Source: Solirubrobacteraceae bacterium (GTDB lineage Bacteria > Actinomycetota > Thermoleophilia > Solirubrobacterales > Solirubrobacteraceae). Taken from it: DNA of 64,000 bases. Location of the stretch: positions 1 through 64,000 of the forward strand of contig JANWIP010000017.1 in the NCBI GenBank assembly GCA_025449845.1, written 5' to 3'. This document shows positions 8,925 through 17,295 of the stretch, piece by piece (within the stretch, counting starts at the first letter, position 1; each line of letters starts with the position of its first letter). A program made the position numbers and the translations under genes. Under the pieces are notes generated by a model, which was given only the letters and a program-made list of their open reading frames with translations, was not told the DNA's origin and ran no database searches.

Positions 8925-9659
8925 ATGTCGGCCGGGAAGGCGGTTCTGGGCCTTGTGATCCAGCGTCCCGGCTACGGCTATCAGCTCGAGCAGCGCGTCA
9001 AGGAGCGCTTCGGCTCGGCGCAGTTCGTGGCGTCGAGCATCTACAAGGCCCTGGGTCGTCTGGAGAAGGACAACCTGATCCGCGTCGTCGGCGAGGACGA
9101 GCCCGAGCTGGCCGATGCCGAGCGTCAGCGGCGCATCAAATACGAGGCCACGCAGCGCGGCGTGGGCTACTTCAGAGAGTGGCTGCGTGCCTCCTCTTCG
9201 GTGCCGCTCGTACGCGAGGAGTTGCAACTGCGGATCGCCTTCTGTGAGCCTCATGAGCTGCCGCGGCTGATCGAGATCATCCACGGTGAGGAGCAGGTAT
9301 GTCTGGCGATGCTCAATGATTTCCAGCGCAGCTTGCGCGAGACCGAGCGCTTTGATGGCCGGCGGGAGTGGGCGCGGCTGATGGATATGGCCGTCGACAA
9401 CGCCGAGGCTGGCTTCTGGGACGCCCGCATCAGGTGGCTGCAGAACGTGCGCATCTTCCTGGAGGGGTTGCGCGAGGAGGCCGAGCGAGCGATCGGGCAG
9501 CCTGCGCTGCGTTCGGAGCGATCGGTTAACGGCCAGCCGGCGCTGCGAGCGATCAATGGCCAGCCGGCGATGGGCATGATCAACGGCCAGCCGCCAGTGC
9601 GATCTGAGCGATCTACGGACGACCAGCCCGCGGTGCGGCCGCTGCGGGGTATGCAATGA
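8925..9659 (+). CDS. PadR-family transcriptional regulator with repeat-bearing tail
   Basis: 244 residues from ATG 8925, chosen over ATG 8901 because AAGGGG lies 7 bp upstream. The PadR winged helix spans residues ~1-85 (AVLGLVIQRPGYGYQLEQRV ... SSIYKALGRLEKDNLI); a helical Vir-type C-terminal domain follows to ~190. The last ~55 residues contain five imperfect copies of a (N)GQPA(L/V)R motif, not expected for PadR. The stop overlaps the next ATG (ATGA), so it heads the operon with the ABC/FtsX genes and probably controls that exporter. An imperfect symmetry around AAACGTTT at 8776-8794 could be its operator, but the evidence is weak. Confidence 0.8.
   Translation: MSAGKAVLGLVIQRPGYGYQLEQRVKERFGSAQFVASSIYKALGRLEKDNLIRVVGEDEPELADAERQRRIKYEATQRGVGYFREWLRASSSVPLVREELQLRIAFCEPHELPRLIEIIHGEEQVCLAMLNDFQRSLRETERFDGRREWARLMDMAVDNAEAGFWDARIRWLQNVRIFLEGLREEAERAIGQPALRSERSVNGQPALRAINGQPAMGMINGQPPVRSERSTDDQPAVRPLRGMQ
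9490..9650 (+). repeat. In-frame degenerate repeats encoding (N)GQPA motifs in the PadR tail
   Basis: Five imperfect copies of a segment coding roughly R-S/A-x-N-G-Q-P-A-L/V-R occur at the 3' end of the PadR gene, with spacings of about 30-50 bp. The cognate DNA (cgatc-aacggccagccggc) is itself repeated, suggesting recent local duplication. Confidence 0.6.
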
Positions 9660-10414
9660 CGGGGCCGCTGCTGTCGCTGAGCAGTGTCAGTCGCAGCTAC
9701 CGGCGCGGGCGTCATGAGCTACGGGTGCTGATTGAAGCCTCGCTGCAAGTCAGCGCGGGCGAGATCGTGGCCGTGCAGGGGCAGCGCGGAGCGGGCAAGA
9801 CCACGCTGCTGAAGATCGCCGCCGGCATGGAGCTGCCCGATAGTGGGCAGGTCAGCTTTGACGGCTGGGATCTGACGGACCTCTCTGACGTGCAGCTCTC
9901 GCGCCTATTGGGCGAACAGATCGGCTGGGTCCAGAACAGTGGGCCCGAGAGCAGAGTGCGGGTGATCGATTACGTGGCGTTGCCGCTGCTGATCTCTTTG
10001 GGAGATCGCGCGGCCTACACGCGCGCGACGCAGGCGCTTGAGCGCGTCGGCGCAGCGGAGTGTGCCCAGCAGCACTGGGAGACGCTCTCCGATGGCGAGC
10101 GGGGCCTCGTGGAGATTGCCCACGCGATCGTACGCAGCCCGCGCCTGCTTTTGATCGATGACCTCACGACGATTCTCGGCATGCGCGAGACCGACACGCT
10201 CACGCGCCTTTTGCGCTCGATTGCCAGCGAGTCGGCGATCGGCGTCCTGATGACCGTCTCAGACAGCACCGCTGCCTTGCAGGCAGATCGCACCCTCTCG
10301 CTTGCCGGCGGCCGTCTCTCCGGGCCTGCCGCGCAGCAGTATCAGGAGCCCGATCCCGATGGTGAGGCCAAGGGCGACGTGATCGACCTCTCCAGCCGGG
10401 AACGGCTGGCTTGA
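9656..10414 (+). CDS. ABC transporter ATP-binding protein with degenerate catalytic motifs
   Basis: 252 residues. Walker A is GQRGAGKT (42-49), the signature is LSDGE (144-148) and Walker B is LLLIDD (164-169), so the catalytic Glu of the usual LLLDE is Asp. Where the switch histidine (THD) is expected the sequence is TVSDS (201-205), so the H-loop His is absent. It is of the LolD/MacB-like class by gene context. The neighbour at 10506 has intact motifs, so the pair may form an asymmetric dimer with one weak site, or each may dimerise alone. ATGA overlap with PadR. Confidence 0.8.
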   Translation: MTGPLLSLSSVSRSYRRGRHELRVLIEASLQVSAGEIVAVQGQRGAGKTTLLKIAAGMELPDSGQVSFDGWDLTDLSDVQLSRLLGEQIGWVQNSGPESRVRVIDYVALPLLISLGDRAAYTRATQALERVGAAECAQQHWETLSDGERGLVEIAHAIVRSPRLLLIDDLTTILGMRETDTLTRLLRSIASESAIGVLMTVSDSTAALQADRTLSLAGGRLSGPAAQQYQEPDPDGEAKGDVIDLSSRERLA

Positions 10415-10437
10415 GGATGCCCGTTGCGGCTGGGTCG

Positions 10438-10495
10438 GCGATGGGGGATGCGGTGGCCCCCGCGATGTGGGGTGCCGTGGCCCCAGCGATGGGGG
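10438..10495 (+). repeat. Two and a half copies of a 24-bp tandem repeat between the ABC genes
   Basis: Units at 10438-10461 and 10462-10485 (GCGATGGGGGATGCGGTGGC type, four mismatches) and a partial unit at 10486-10495. It fills most of the 91-bp spacer between the two ATPase genes and ends at the ribosome-binding site of the second. Confidence 0.65.
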
Positions 10496-10505
10496 AAAGA
10501 TTTTA

Positions 10506-11237
10506 GTGCTCGAGCTGCGTAACCTCGTCAAGCACTACCAGGTCGGGGACGGCGAGTTGGTGCGCGCCGTGGATGGCGTCTCGCTGTCGATCGCGCGGGG
10601 AGAACTGGTGGCCCTGTATGGCCCCAGCGGCTCGGGCAAGACGACACTGCTGATGCTGATCGCGGCGCTCCTACGCCCCGACAGCGGCGCGGTGTTCGTG
10701 GACGGCCGCGAGGTGTCGGCGCTGTCTGACGACGAAGGCGCGCGCTATCGCCTGGAGGATCTGGGCTACGTGGATCAGTCGCTGGACCTGCTGCCGGGTG
10801 CGAGGGTGATCGAGAACGCGGCCGTCAAGCTGTGGCTGACCGACGCGCGTGGCGCCGAGAAGCGCGTAAAGCCGTTGCTTGAACGTCTGGGCCTGGGCGA
10901 GCGACTGCGCCACCGTCCCCATCAACTCTCAATGGGCGAGCGCCAGCGGGTGATGATCGCGCGGGCGCTATCCACCGACCCCAAGCTGGTGCTGGCCGAT
11001 GAGCCCACCGGTAACCTCGACACCGGCCGTGGGCGCGAAGTGCTGGGACTGCTGCGCGAGCTCTGCCACGAGCGCGAAGTGGCGATCCTGCTTGTCACCC
11101 ACGACCCGCAGGCGGCGGCATTTGCCGATCGCGCGCACGCCATGTGCGACGGGCACCTGGTCGAGTACGAGCCCGACCAGCTGTTCGCGGCGCCGGCGCC
11201 GGCGAGCACTGCCGAACTGCGCTACGCCGAGGGATGA
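10506..11237 (+). CDS. ABC transporter ATP-binding protein, LolD/MacB family
   Basis: 243 residues from GTG 10506, preceded by GGGGGAAAG. Complete motif set: Walker A GPSGSGKT (39-46), signature LSMGE (141-145), Walker B LVLADE (161-166) and switch His in LLVTHD (H199). LADEPTGNLD is typical of ATPases that power FtsX/MacB-type permeases. The stop overlaps the start of the permease gene by ATGA, so the two products very likely form one complex at the cytoplasmic membrane. Confidence 0.88.
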   Translation: MLELRNLVKHYQVGDGELVRAVDGVSLSIARGELVALYGPSGSGKTTLLMLIAALLRPDSGAVFVDGREVSALSDDEGARYRLEDLGYVDQSLDLLPGARVIENAAVKLWLTDARGAEKRVKPLLERLGLGERLRHRPHQLSMGERQRVMIARALSTDPKLVLADEPTGNLDTGRGREVLGLLRELCHEREVAILLVTHDPQAAAFADRAHAMCDGHLVEYEPDQLFAAPAPASTAELRYAEG

Positions 11238-13762
11238 GGCTGTCGAGCATCCTGCGCCTCTACCGCGCGCGCCTGCGGGCACGGGTGGTGCTGGTGCAGG
11301 AGCTGTTCGCGATCCTGGGGATAGCCGTGGGTGTGGCGCTGCTGTTCGCCTCACAGGTTGCCAGCGTGAGCCTGAATGGCTCCGTTCGAGCGCTCACGGG
11401 CGGCATCGTCGGCCAGTCGCGACTGCAGCTGGTGGCGCGCGACCCCAGCGGCTTTGACTCCCGCCTGCTGGCGGACGTGCAGCGCATCCCCGGGGTGCAG
11501 GCGGCGGTGCCTGTGCTGGAGGAGCGCGCCGAGGTGAGCGGGCCCCAGGGTGAGCAGCCGGTCGACCTGATCGCCAGCGATCCGCGCTACGCCCATCTTG
11601 CCGGGCCGCTACTGCGGCATTTCAGCGCCTCGCAGCTGGCCCATCAGCAGGCCTTGGCGCTACCGACATCGGTCGCCCAGGCCGTGGGCGTGGCGCCGCT
11701 GCAGACGGTGACGCTGCAGGTGGGGGCGATCGGCACGCATGTCCTGGTGGGAGCCGAGCTGGGAGTGGCGGAAATCGGTGGCCTGGTACACAGCCCGCTG
11801 GCGCTGGCGCCGCTGGGCTATGTCCAGCAGCTGGCGGGGATGCGAGGGCGGATCACGCGCATCCTGGTGCGCCCTGAGGCGGGGCATGACGGCGCGGTGC
11901 GGGCGGGGCTGATGCGGCTGGCGGCGGGGCATCTGAATGTGCAGGCGGCCAGCGCCGATGCGGCTTTCTTCGGCGAGGCCGCGGGGCCGATCAACCAGGC
12001 GACCACGCTGTTCTCCGCGATCAGCGCGTTGGTGGGCTTCATGTTCGCCTACTGCGCGATGCTGCTGACGGTGCCGCTGCGCCGCGGTCTCGTGCGGGAC
12101 CTACGCCGCGATGGCGCCACGCGCTGGATGACCATCAAAACGCTGCTGTTCGACGCGGCGGTGCTGGGTGGGGTGGCGTCGCTGCTGGGACTGGTCCTGG
12201 GCGATGTGCTCTCGCTCACCTTGTTTCACTCCAACCCCGGCTATCTGTCTTTTGCCTTCCCCGTGGGCTCGCAGCGCATCGTCAACGGACAGAGCATCGC
12301 CTTGGCCATCGGGGCTGGACTGTTGGCGGCGTGCATTGGCGTGCTGACGCCGTTGCGCGACATCTTCTCGCGCCCTCTACGCGGGCCCGCGCCAGCGGCG
12401 CGGCGTTTCAAGGTAGCTCCGCGGGCGCTGTGGCTGCTGGCGGGGGGCATCGTCTTTCTGGGGGTTAGTACCGCGAGCTTGCTCTCTCACACCGTCAGCC
12501 TGGCCGGTGCGATTGCCGGCATCGTCAGCCTCGTCGTTGCGCTGTTGTTGCTGCTGCCACTGTTGCTGGGCGCCATCATCGAGCTGTTCGACCGCCTCCA
12601 GCGGCGCCTAATGTCCGGTGCCGCACGGCTGGCGGCGATCGAGCTGCGCTCGCCGACGACGATGGCGCGTTCGCTGGCGATCGCCGCGACGGGGGCGATC
12701 GCCGTGTTCGCGGGAGTCACCAGCCAGGGGGCCACAGGGAATCTGCAACGGGGACTTGACCGCCTCTTCACGAACGTCACCTCGGTTGCCGATCTGTGGG
12801 TGGCCGCACCGGGCAATCAGAACCTACTCGCGACCATTCCGCTGCTGGACAGGGCGGAAGCCAGGCTGTCGCACTTGCCGGGGGTGCGGGCCGTGGGGGC
12901 CTATCACGCGGGCTTCCTCGACTACGGCGAACGTCGTGTGTGGGTGCTTGCGCCACCGTCGACAGCGGCCAGCCCGATTCCCTCCAGCCAGTTGTTGGGA
13001 GGTGACGTGGCGCATGCAACGGCGCTGCTGCGCAACGGTGGCTGGGCCGTCATATCGCAGGTGGTGGCCGATCAGCAGCACCTGCATGTGGGGCAGAGCT
13101 TCATCTTGCCCGCGCCTATCCCCGAGCGGCTGCGCGTGGCGGCGCTCAGCACCAACCTCGGCTGGCCGCCAGGGGCAATCGTGCTCAGCACGCGTGACTA
13201 TGTGCGCGGCTGGGGTCCGGTGAGCGCCAGCGCCTACAACGTGATGCTCGGCCCCCGAGCCTCGGCGGTAGCGGTGCGCGAAGCGATTCATGGGGCACTT
13301 GGGCCGGCTGCGGGATTGGCGGTGGAAACCGCGGCCCAACGCGACGCGCTCCAGCGCGTTGCCTCTCGCAAGGGCCTTGAACGGCTCAGCCAGATCGCGA
13401 AGCTGGTGTTGATCGCAGGCGCCTTGGCGATCGCCGCGGCGATGAGCGCGATGATCTCGCAGCGCCGGCCTCAACTGGCACGGATGAAGTTGGAAGGGTT
13501 CCCCAAGCGCGGACTGTGGCGCTCTCTGATCCTGGAGAGTGCGCTGCTGCTCGGCGCTGGCTGCTCAATTGGGGCCGTGTTTGGCGTCTATGGCCAGCTT
13601 GTGCTCAGCCATGACCTATTGGCGGTTACGGGTTTCCCTGTGGTCTACTCGTTTGCCGCCTTGGCGGCTTTGGGCAGCTTTGCACTGGTTGCCGGCGCTG
13701 CCGCGGCAATTGTCGCGGTACCCGGCTATCGCGCTGCTGGCGTACGTCCCTACCCGGTCTGA
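11234..13762 (+). CDS. FtsX/MacB-type ABC permease
   Basis: 842 residues from ATG 11234 (ATGA overlap). A first membrane helix near residues 15-45 is followed by an extracytoplasmic domain (~45-240), then several helices (~250-470), a second large external domain (~490-720) and a C-terminal helix group. This is the duplicated-FtsX layout of long MacB-like permeases. LLSH...LKLEGFPKRGLWRSLILESALL near the end is the conserved cytoplasmic coupling region. It probably exports or extracts a lipid, lipoprotein or peptide; the substrate is not evident. It belongs to the PadR operon. Confidence 0.82.
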   Translation: MRLSSILRLYRARLRARVVLVQELFAILGIAVGVALLFASQVASVSLNGSVRALTGGIVGQSRLQLVARDPSGFDSRLLADVQRIPGVQAAVPVLEERAEVSGPQGEQPVDLIASDPRYAHLAGPLLRHFSASQLAHQQALALPTSVAQAVGVAPLQTVTLQVGAIGTHVLVGAELGVAEIGGLVHSPLALAPLGYVQQLAGMRGRITRILVRPEAGHDGAVRAGLMRLAAGHLNVQAASADAAFFGEAAGPINQATTLFSAISALVGFMFAYCAMLLTVPLRRGLVRDLRRDGATRWMTIKTLLFDAAVLGGVASLLGLVLGDVLSLTLFHSNPGYLSFAFPVGSQRIVNGQSIALAIGAGLLAACIGVLTPLRDIFSRPLRGPAPAARRFKVAPRALWLLAGGIVFLGVSTASLLSHTVSLAGAIAGIVSLVVALLLLLPLLLGAIIELFDRLQRRLMSGAARLAAIELRSPTTMARSLAIAATGAIAVFAGVTSQGATGNLQRGLDRLFTNVTSVADLWVAAPGNQNLLATIPLLDRAEARLSHLPGVRAVGAYHAGFLDYGERRVWVLAPPSTAASPIPSSQLLGGDVAHATALLRNGGWAVISQVVADQQHLHVGQSFILPAPIPERLRVAALSTNLGWPPGAIVLSTRDYVRGWGPVSASAYNVMLGPRASAVAVREAIHGALGPAAGLAVETAAQRDALQRVASRKGLERLSQIAKLVLIAGALAIAAAMSAMISQRRPQLARMKLEGFPKRGLWRSLILESALLLGAGCSIGAVFGVYGQLVLSHDLLAVTGFPVVYSFAALAALGSFALVAGAAAAIVAVPGYRAAGVRPYPV

Positions 13763-13894
13763 GCAAGGCTGGCTTATGGGGGATGGGGACTATTGCCGCG
13801 AGCCCTCAGCTGTGTCGTGGTTAGGCGTCGGGAAGCCGCCGATCGCGAACGTAGACTCGACAGGCTCGCAGGCGCATCTTGATCTCCAGGGGAA

Positions 13895-15052
13895 ATGGAT
13901 CCAACGCCTCTGCGCTGCAGACAGGTGTGGGCGCTCGCAGTGGCCGCTAGACGCGAGCTGCTGTGGGGGCTGCCGGCTGTCTCGCGCGAGGTCGATGCCT
14001 GGCGCAATCGTGCGCGCGCCATCCCCGACGCCTCGCTGCGGCAGGACGCGCTGGGAGCGATCGTGCACAAGCGTGCTCACGCCGATGGTGCTGCGCTGTT
14101 CTGGACGCTGCCGCGCCGTCGCCACCTGAGGCTGCTCGCGCTGCTTGTCGCCTACCAGACAGCGTGGGACTTCCTTGACAATGCCAGCGAGCGTGGTGCC
14201 TGCATCGGTGAGCACAACGGTCGGCAGCTGCACCGCGCGCTGGTCGAGGGCCTCGACCCTGGTGGCCTGCTCTCGGACTACTACCGCCACCACCTCTGTG
14301 GGGGCGACGGTGGTTATCTGCGCATGCTCGCCGAGGCCTGTCGCGAGGTATGTGCGGCATTGCCTTCCTATCCCCACGTGCGCTCGCGCGTGCTCGCCGA
14401 GGCGCAGCGTTGCGCCATCCAGAGCATCAACCACAACCCCAACCCCGCCGACCGCGACATCGCGCTGAAAAGCTGGGCCGAACGGGAGCGCGACGCAGCG
14501 CGAGTGCTTGAGGTTGCGCTGGAGGGCGACACGGCACTGGGAGACGACATCGCGCGGGGGTCGGCGCAGCGCGACATGAGCTGGTTTGAGTTGACCGCTG
14601 CCGCGAGTGCTTCGCTGGTGCCCCACGTGCTGCTGGCGCTTGCGGCTGATCCGGCGTGCCAGCCCGGCGACGTGGTGGCGGCGCACGCCGCCTATCTGCC
14701 GTGGGCGTCGCTGGCGACGGCCATGCTGGACAGCTATGCCGATCGCCTTGAGGACGATAAGGCTGGCGAGCACAGCTACATCGCGCACTATCGCGACGGC
14801 GAGGAGGCCGTGCAGCGCGTGGGAGAGATCGTGGCACGTGCCACCAGCGAGGCCCAGGGCCTGCGGGCGGGACACCGGCACGCCGTGATCGTGGCGTCAA
14901 TGGTGGCGATGTATCTCTCGAAGGACAGCGCGCGGGCGCCCGCGGGGCAGGACGGGACGGCCGACCTGGTGCGCTGTGGCGGCTCGTTGGCACGTCTGCT
15001 GTTGCCGGTGCTGCGCGTATGGCGTCTCGCCTATGGCCAGCGCGCCGCGTGA
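13895..15052 (+). CDS. DUF2600 family terpene synthase (tetraprenyl-beta-curcumene synthase-like)
   Basis: 385 residues. It shows the two acidic motifs of the DUF2600/YtpB family: WDFLDN (91-96) and DSYADRLEDD (279-288), with SDYYRHH and SINHNPNP between. Characterised members are class IB-like synthases that cyclise long linear prenyl diphosphates. No prenyl transferase, squalene-hopene-type cyclase or carotenoid gene lies nearby, so it is an orphan here and the substrate is unknown. The 132-bp upstream gap separates it from the FtsX gene. The spacing of AGGGG to ATG 13895 is short, so a later GTG start near 13925 is possible. Confidence 0.8.
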   Translation: MDPTPLRCRQVWALAVAARRELLWGLPAVSREVDAWRNRARAIPDASLRQDALGAIVHKRAHADGAALFWTLPRRRHLRLLALLVAYQTAWDFLDNASERGACIGEHNGRQLHRALVEGLDPGGLLSDYYRHHLCGGDGGYLRMLAEACREVCAALPSYPHVRSRVLAEAQRCAIQSINHNPNPADRDIALKSWAERERDAARVLEVALEGDTALGDDIARGSAQRDMSWFELTAAASASLVPHVLLALAADPACQPGDVVAAHAAYLPWASLATAMLDSYADRLEDDKAGEHSYIAHYRDGEEAVQRVGEIVARATSEAQGLRAGHRHAVIVASMVAMYLSKDSARAPAGQDGTADLVRCGGSLARLLLPVLRVWRLAYGQRAA

Positions 15053-15231
15053 GCAAGGGCGAGGCGACAAATGAGCTGAGCACGCGTGGTGGCGTGAGCA
15101 AGGGCGAGGCGACGAATGAGCTGAGCACGTGTGGTGGCGTGAGCAAGGGCGAGGCGACGAATGAGCTGAGCACGCGTGGTGGCGTGAGCAGAGGCAAGTC
15201 GTGGCATGAGCTGACCGAGTATCCGCGCTAA
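15049..15231 (+). repeat. 45-bp tandem repeat, three copies plus a diverged fourth
   Basis: Copies at 15049-15093, 15094-15138 and 15139-15183 are almost identical; a diverged fourth runs to 15231. The period is a multiple of three, so one frame stays open and would code VSKGEATNELSTRGG three times, then VSRGKSWHELTEYPR and a stop at 15231. Copy 1 begins on the last bases of the terpene synthase gene. No ribosome-binding site specific to a separate ORF is obvious. It may be an extension of the gene end, a structured RNA or an expanding minisatellite. Confidence 0.8.
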
Positions 15232-15271
15232 AAGCGGGTAGAACCCGAAGAGCACATAGTTCGAACGCGTT

Positions 15272-15287
15272 TACTCTCATGAGAGTA
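15272..15287. promoter_or_regulatory. Perfect 16-bp palindrome upstream of the IclR gene
   Basis: TACTCTCATGAGAGTA lies 92 bp before the IclR start. Perfect symmetry in the leader of a regulator gene suggests an autoregulatory operator. The rest of 15232-15378 shows only a short CGGGT/ACCCG hairpin next to the repeat and the Shine-Dalgarno before the gene. Confidence 0.45.
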
Positions 15288-15378
15288 GTTGCTTGGCGGC
15301 TTATCCGTCACGATCGATGTCTGCGTAATGTCATTGCTGAGGCGGCCCTTGCGGCGTCTCGGCCGAGCGGGAGGGTTC

Positions 15379-16257
15379 ATGCCAACGAGAAGTTCAAGTG
15401 CCGTCAGTTACTACGAGCCTGAGCCGGAAGGCGAGGCCTGGTCGATTCCGAGCCTGCGCGAACCGCGCTACTCGCAGTCGCTGGAGCGCGGTCTGGCGAT
15501 CCTCTCAAGCTTTACGCCCGAGCACCCCATCCGCGGGATCGCTGAGGTGGCTGATGAGCTGGGCATGCGGCGCAGTACGACCCATCGCTACATGTCGACG
15601 CTGGTGGCGCTGGGCTACCTGGAACAGGGCGCGGCTCGCAAGTACCGCCTGGGCTTGCGCGTGACCGACCTGGGCATGTCGGCATTGAACTCGACGGCGC
15701 TGCGTGAGCATGCGCGCCCCTACCTGGAGGAGCTATGCCGTCAATCCTCCTACACCGTGAGTCTCTCGGTGCTCGATGGGCCGGAGATCGTCTACATCGA
15801 CCGCGTGCGCAGCGCCCGTCGCGGCCAGGGCAAGGTCGACCTGGATCTGGCCCCCGGCGCGCGGCTGCCGGCCTATTGCACGGCGATGGGCAAGCTGCTG
15901 CTGGCGCATCTTCCCGAGGAGGAGCAGCGCAATCTGCTGGCCGATCTGAAGCTGACGAAGATGGGGCCCGACACGATCACCAGCAAGACGGCACTGCGCT
16001 CAGAGCTTGAGCACGTGCGCGAGGAGGGCTTCGCGGTCAACGATCAGGAGCTCGCTCCCGAGTTGTATGCGATCGCTGCACCGGTGCGCTCCGAGTCCCA
16101 CGAGGTCGTCGCGGCCGTAAGCATGTCGGCGCATAGTTCGATGATCTCGTTGGAGGAGATGGTTGAGCACTTGGGGCCGCACCTGGTGGCAGCCGCCGAC
16201 CGCATTTCCGCGCGCCTGGGTTACCGGCGCGAGGACGAGCGCGTCAACGGCCGGTAG
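15379..16257 (+). CDS. IclR-family transcriptional regulator
   Basis: 292 residues from ATG 15379, chosen because GGGAGGG lies just upstream; the longer in-frame reading from 15289 has no family similarity. The N-terminal winged helix spans ~35-95 (RGIAEVADELGMRRSTTHRYMSTLVALGYL). The C-terminal IclR effector domain (~110-285) shows YIDRVRS, the LPAYCTAMGKLLLAHLP core and FAVNDQELAPELYAIAAPV. The residues before ~25 are a polar extension. No catabolic operon adjoins it, so the regulon is unknown; two hairpins follow the gene and probably terminate it. Confidence 0.87.
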   Translation: MPTRSSSAVSYYEPEPEGEAWSIPSLREPRYSQSLERGLAILSSFTPEHPIRGIAEVADELGMRRSTTHRYMSTLVALGYLEQGAARKYRLGLRVTDLGMSALNSTALREHARPYLEELCRQSSYTVSLSVLDGPEIVYIDRVRSARRGQGKVDLDLAPGARLPAYCTAMGKLLLAHLPEEEQRNLLADLKLTKMGPDTITSKTALRSELEHVREEGFAVNDQELAPELYAIAAPVRSESHEVVAAVSMSAHSSMISLEEMVEHLGPHLVAAADRISARLGYRREDERVNGR

Positions 16258-16310
16258 CTGCCGCTCGCCGGTCGCGGAGGGTCGGACGCGGTCTGGGGTG
16301 CGATGGGGTA

Positions 16311-16334
16311 GACGCGGTGCAGGGGCACCGCGTC
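16311..16334 (+). terminator. Stem-loop downstream of the IclR gene
   Basis: Perfect 10-bp arms GACGCGGTGC and GCACCGCGTC around a 4-base loop, ~55 bp after the IclR stop. There is no U-run, so it may stabilise the 3' end rather than terminate on its own. Confidence 0.5.
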
Positions 16335-16341
16335 TCTAGCT

Positions 16342-16381
16342 AAGGGGAGTGGCGCCATCTCGTGTTGGCGCCACTGCCCTT
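16342..16381. terminator. Second, longer hairpin with T-rich end; likely terminator
   Basis: Arms AGTGGCGCCA (16348-16357) and TGGCGCCACT (16366-16375) pair perfectly around 8 bases. An outer AAGGG/CCCTT pairing extends the stem past one G-G mismatch, giving A-rich and T-rich shoulders. With the previous hairpin this explains most of the 344-bp gap 16258-16601. Confidence 0.6.
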
Positions 16382-16540
16382 TAGTGCTTTATGTCGCAAA
16401 GTTCCGTGCGAGCTGCAAGACCTGTGTCTCATGTGGCCCGATCCGCTGAACGGACGGCTGTGCGGCTCATCTTGGCTAGTCCGCCGAATGAGTGCGTTTC
16501 GGTGGCGTGAACTTTCGTGTGCGAATGGGTGAATCGGGGG

Positions 16541-16567
16541 GTTGGTGTAATATTGAATCGCACCAAC
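16541..16567. promoter_or_regulatory. Dyad overlapping a -10-like element before the AT-hook protein gene
   Basis: GTTGGTG (16541-16547) and CACCAAC (16561-16567) flank an AT-rich core holding TAATAT. The gene starts 34 bp later. A dyad placed on the -10 region suggests repression, perhaps by the encoded protein itself. Confidence 0.45.
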
Positions 16568-16601
16568 AGATCACACAACCCCAAGCGAAGAGGATGCGCT
16601 C

Positions 16602-17249
16602 GTGACTGACTTTCTTGACGAAAAGCGCGATGAGATCGACCATCGGCTGACCGAGCTGAAGCCGTTGGTTGAGGAATACAACCGCCTCCAGGCGGCGGCC
16701 GCTGCGCTGCGGGGAGTCGACGGTTCCAGCATGGGTGTGGTTATGAGTGCCCCGAGTCTCGAGTCGAGCGTTGTGAGTTTGGACGGGAGCGGTGTCGAGG
16801 GGGTCGCGGACGCTGAGAATGAAAGCCTGAGCGCCTCTGCTTCGGAGCCCAGCTCGGCGGATCCCGGCCCAGGGCTTGTCTCCCCGGCGATACGCCGTGG
16901 CCCGGGTCGTCCGCGTGGCAGTGGCAGTGGCAGCAGCAGAAGCGGCGAGGACAACGGCGGTGATGTTTCCAGCGGCGATGACACTGAGGCAGATGACAGC
17001 AGCGCGGCAGCGGCGCCATCGGTGCCACGGGCGAGTGGCACCCCGCGTCGAGCGGGTCGTCCCAAGGGGAGCGGTACGCGCGCGGCGGAGGCGCTGAGGA
17101 TCGTGCGCGAACACCCCGGAGTGACGATCCCAGAGTTGGCTGACCGCATGGGAATCAAGCAGAACTATCTCTACCGCGTGCTGCCCGAGTTGGTGCAGGA
17201 AGGCAAGGTTGCCAAGCAGGGTCGCGGCTGGCATCCGAGGGCCGCCTGA
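16602..17249 (+). CDS. DNA-binding protein with AT-hook-like motifs and a C-terminal winged helix
   Basis: 215 residues, GTG start. Residues 1-45 are amphipathic and likely coiled coil (DEIDHRLTELKPLVEEYNRL). The middle is low-complexity Ser/Gly/Asp with two AT-hook-like sites, RGPGRPRGSG and RAGRPKGSG. Residues ~165-212 form a small helix-turn-helix (ALRIVREHPGVTIPELADRM, then NYLYRVLPELVQEGKV). This resembles a minor-groove anchor plus sequence reader and could be nucleoid-associated or a regulator. The gene stands alone between a terminator and a membrane-protein gene, with a dyad on its promoter. Target unknown. Confidence 0.7.
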   Translation: MTDFLDEKRDEIDHRLTELKPLVEEYNRLQAAAAALRGVDGSSMGVVMSAPSLESSVVSLDGSGVEGVADAENESLSASASEPSSADPGPGLVSPAIRRGPGRPRGSGSGSSRSGEDNGGDVSSGDDTEADDSSAAAAPSVPRASGTPRRAGRPKGSGTRAAEALRIVREHPGVTIPELADRMGIKQNYLYRVLPELVQEGKVAKQGRGWHPRAA

Positions 17250-17295
17250 CCTGGCATTGCGCACGCGTCGGGACGCGCCGCTAGGGTTTGCGCGG

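Noticed and set aside
15049-15231. CRISPR-like array
   Set aside because: Units are directly adjacent with no spacers, only three copies, and no cas genes are present.
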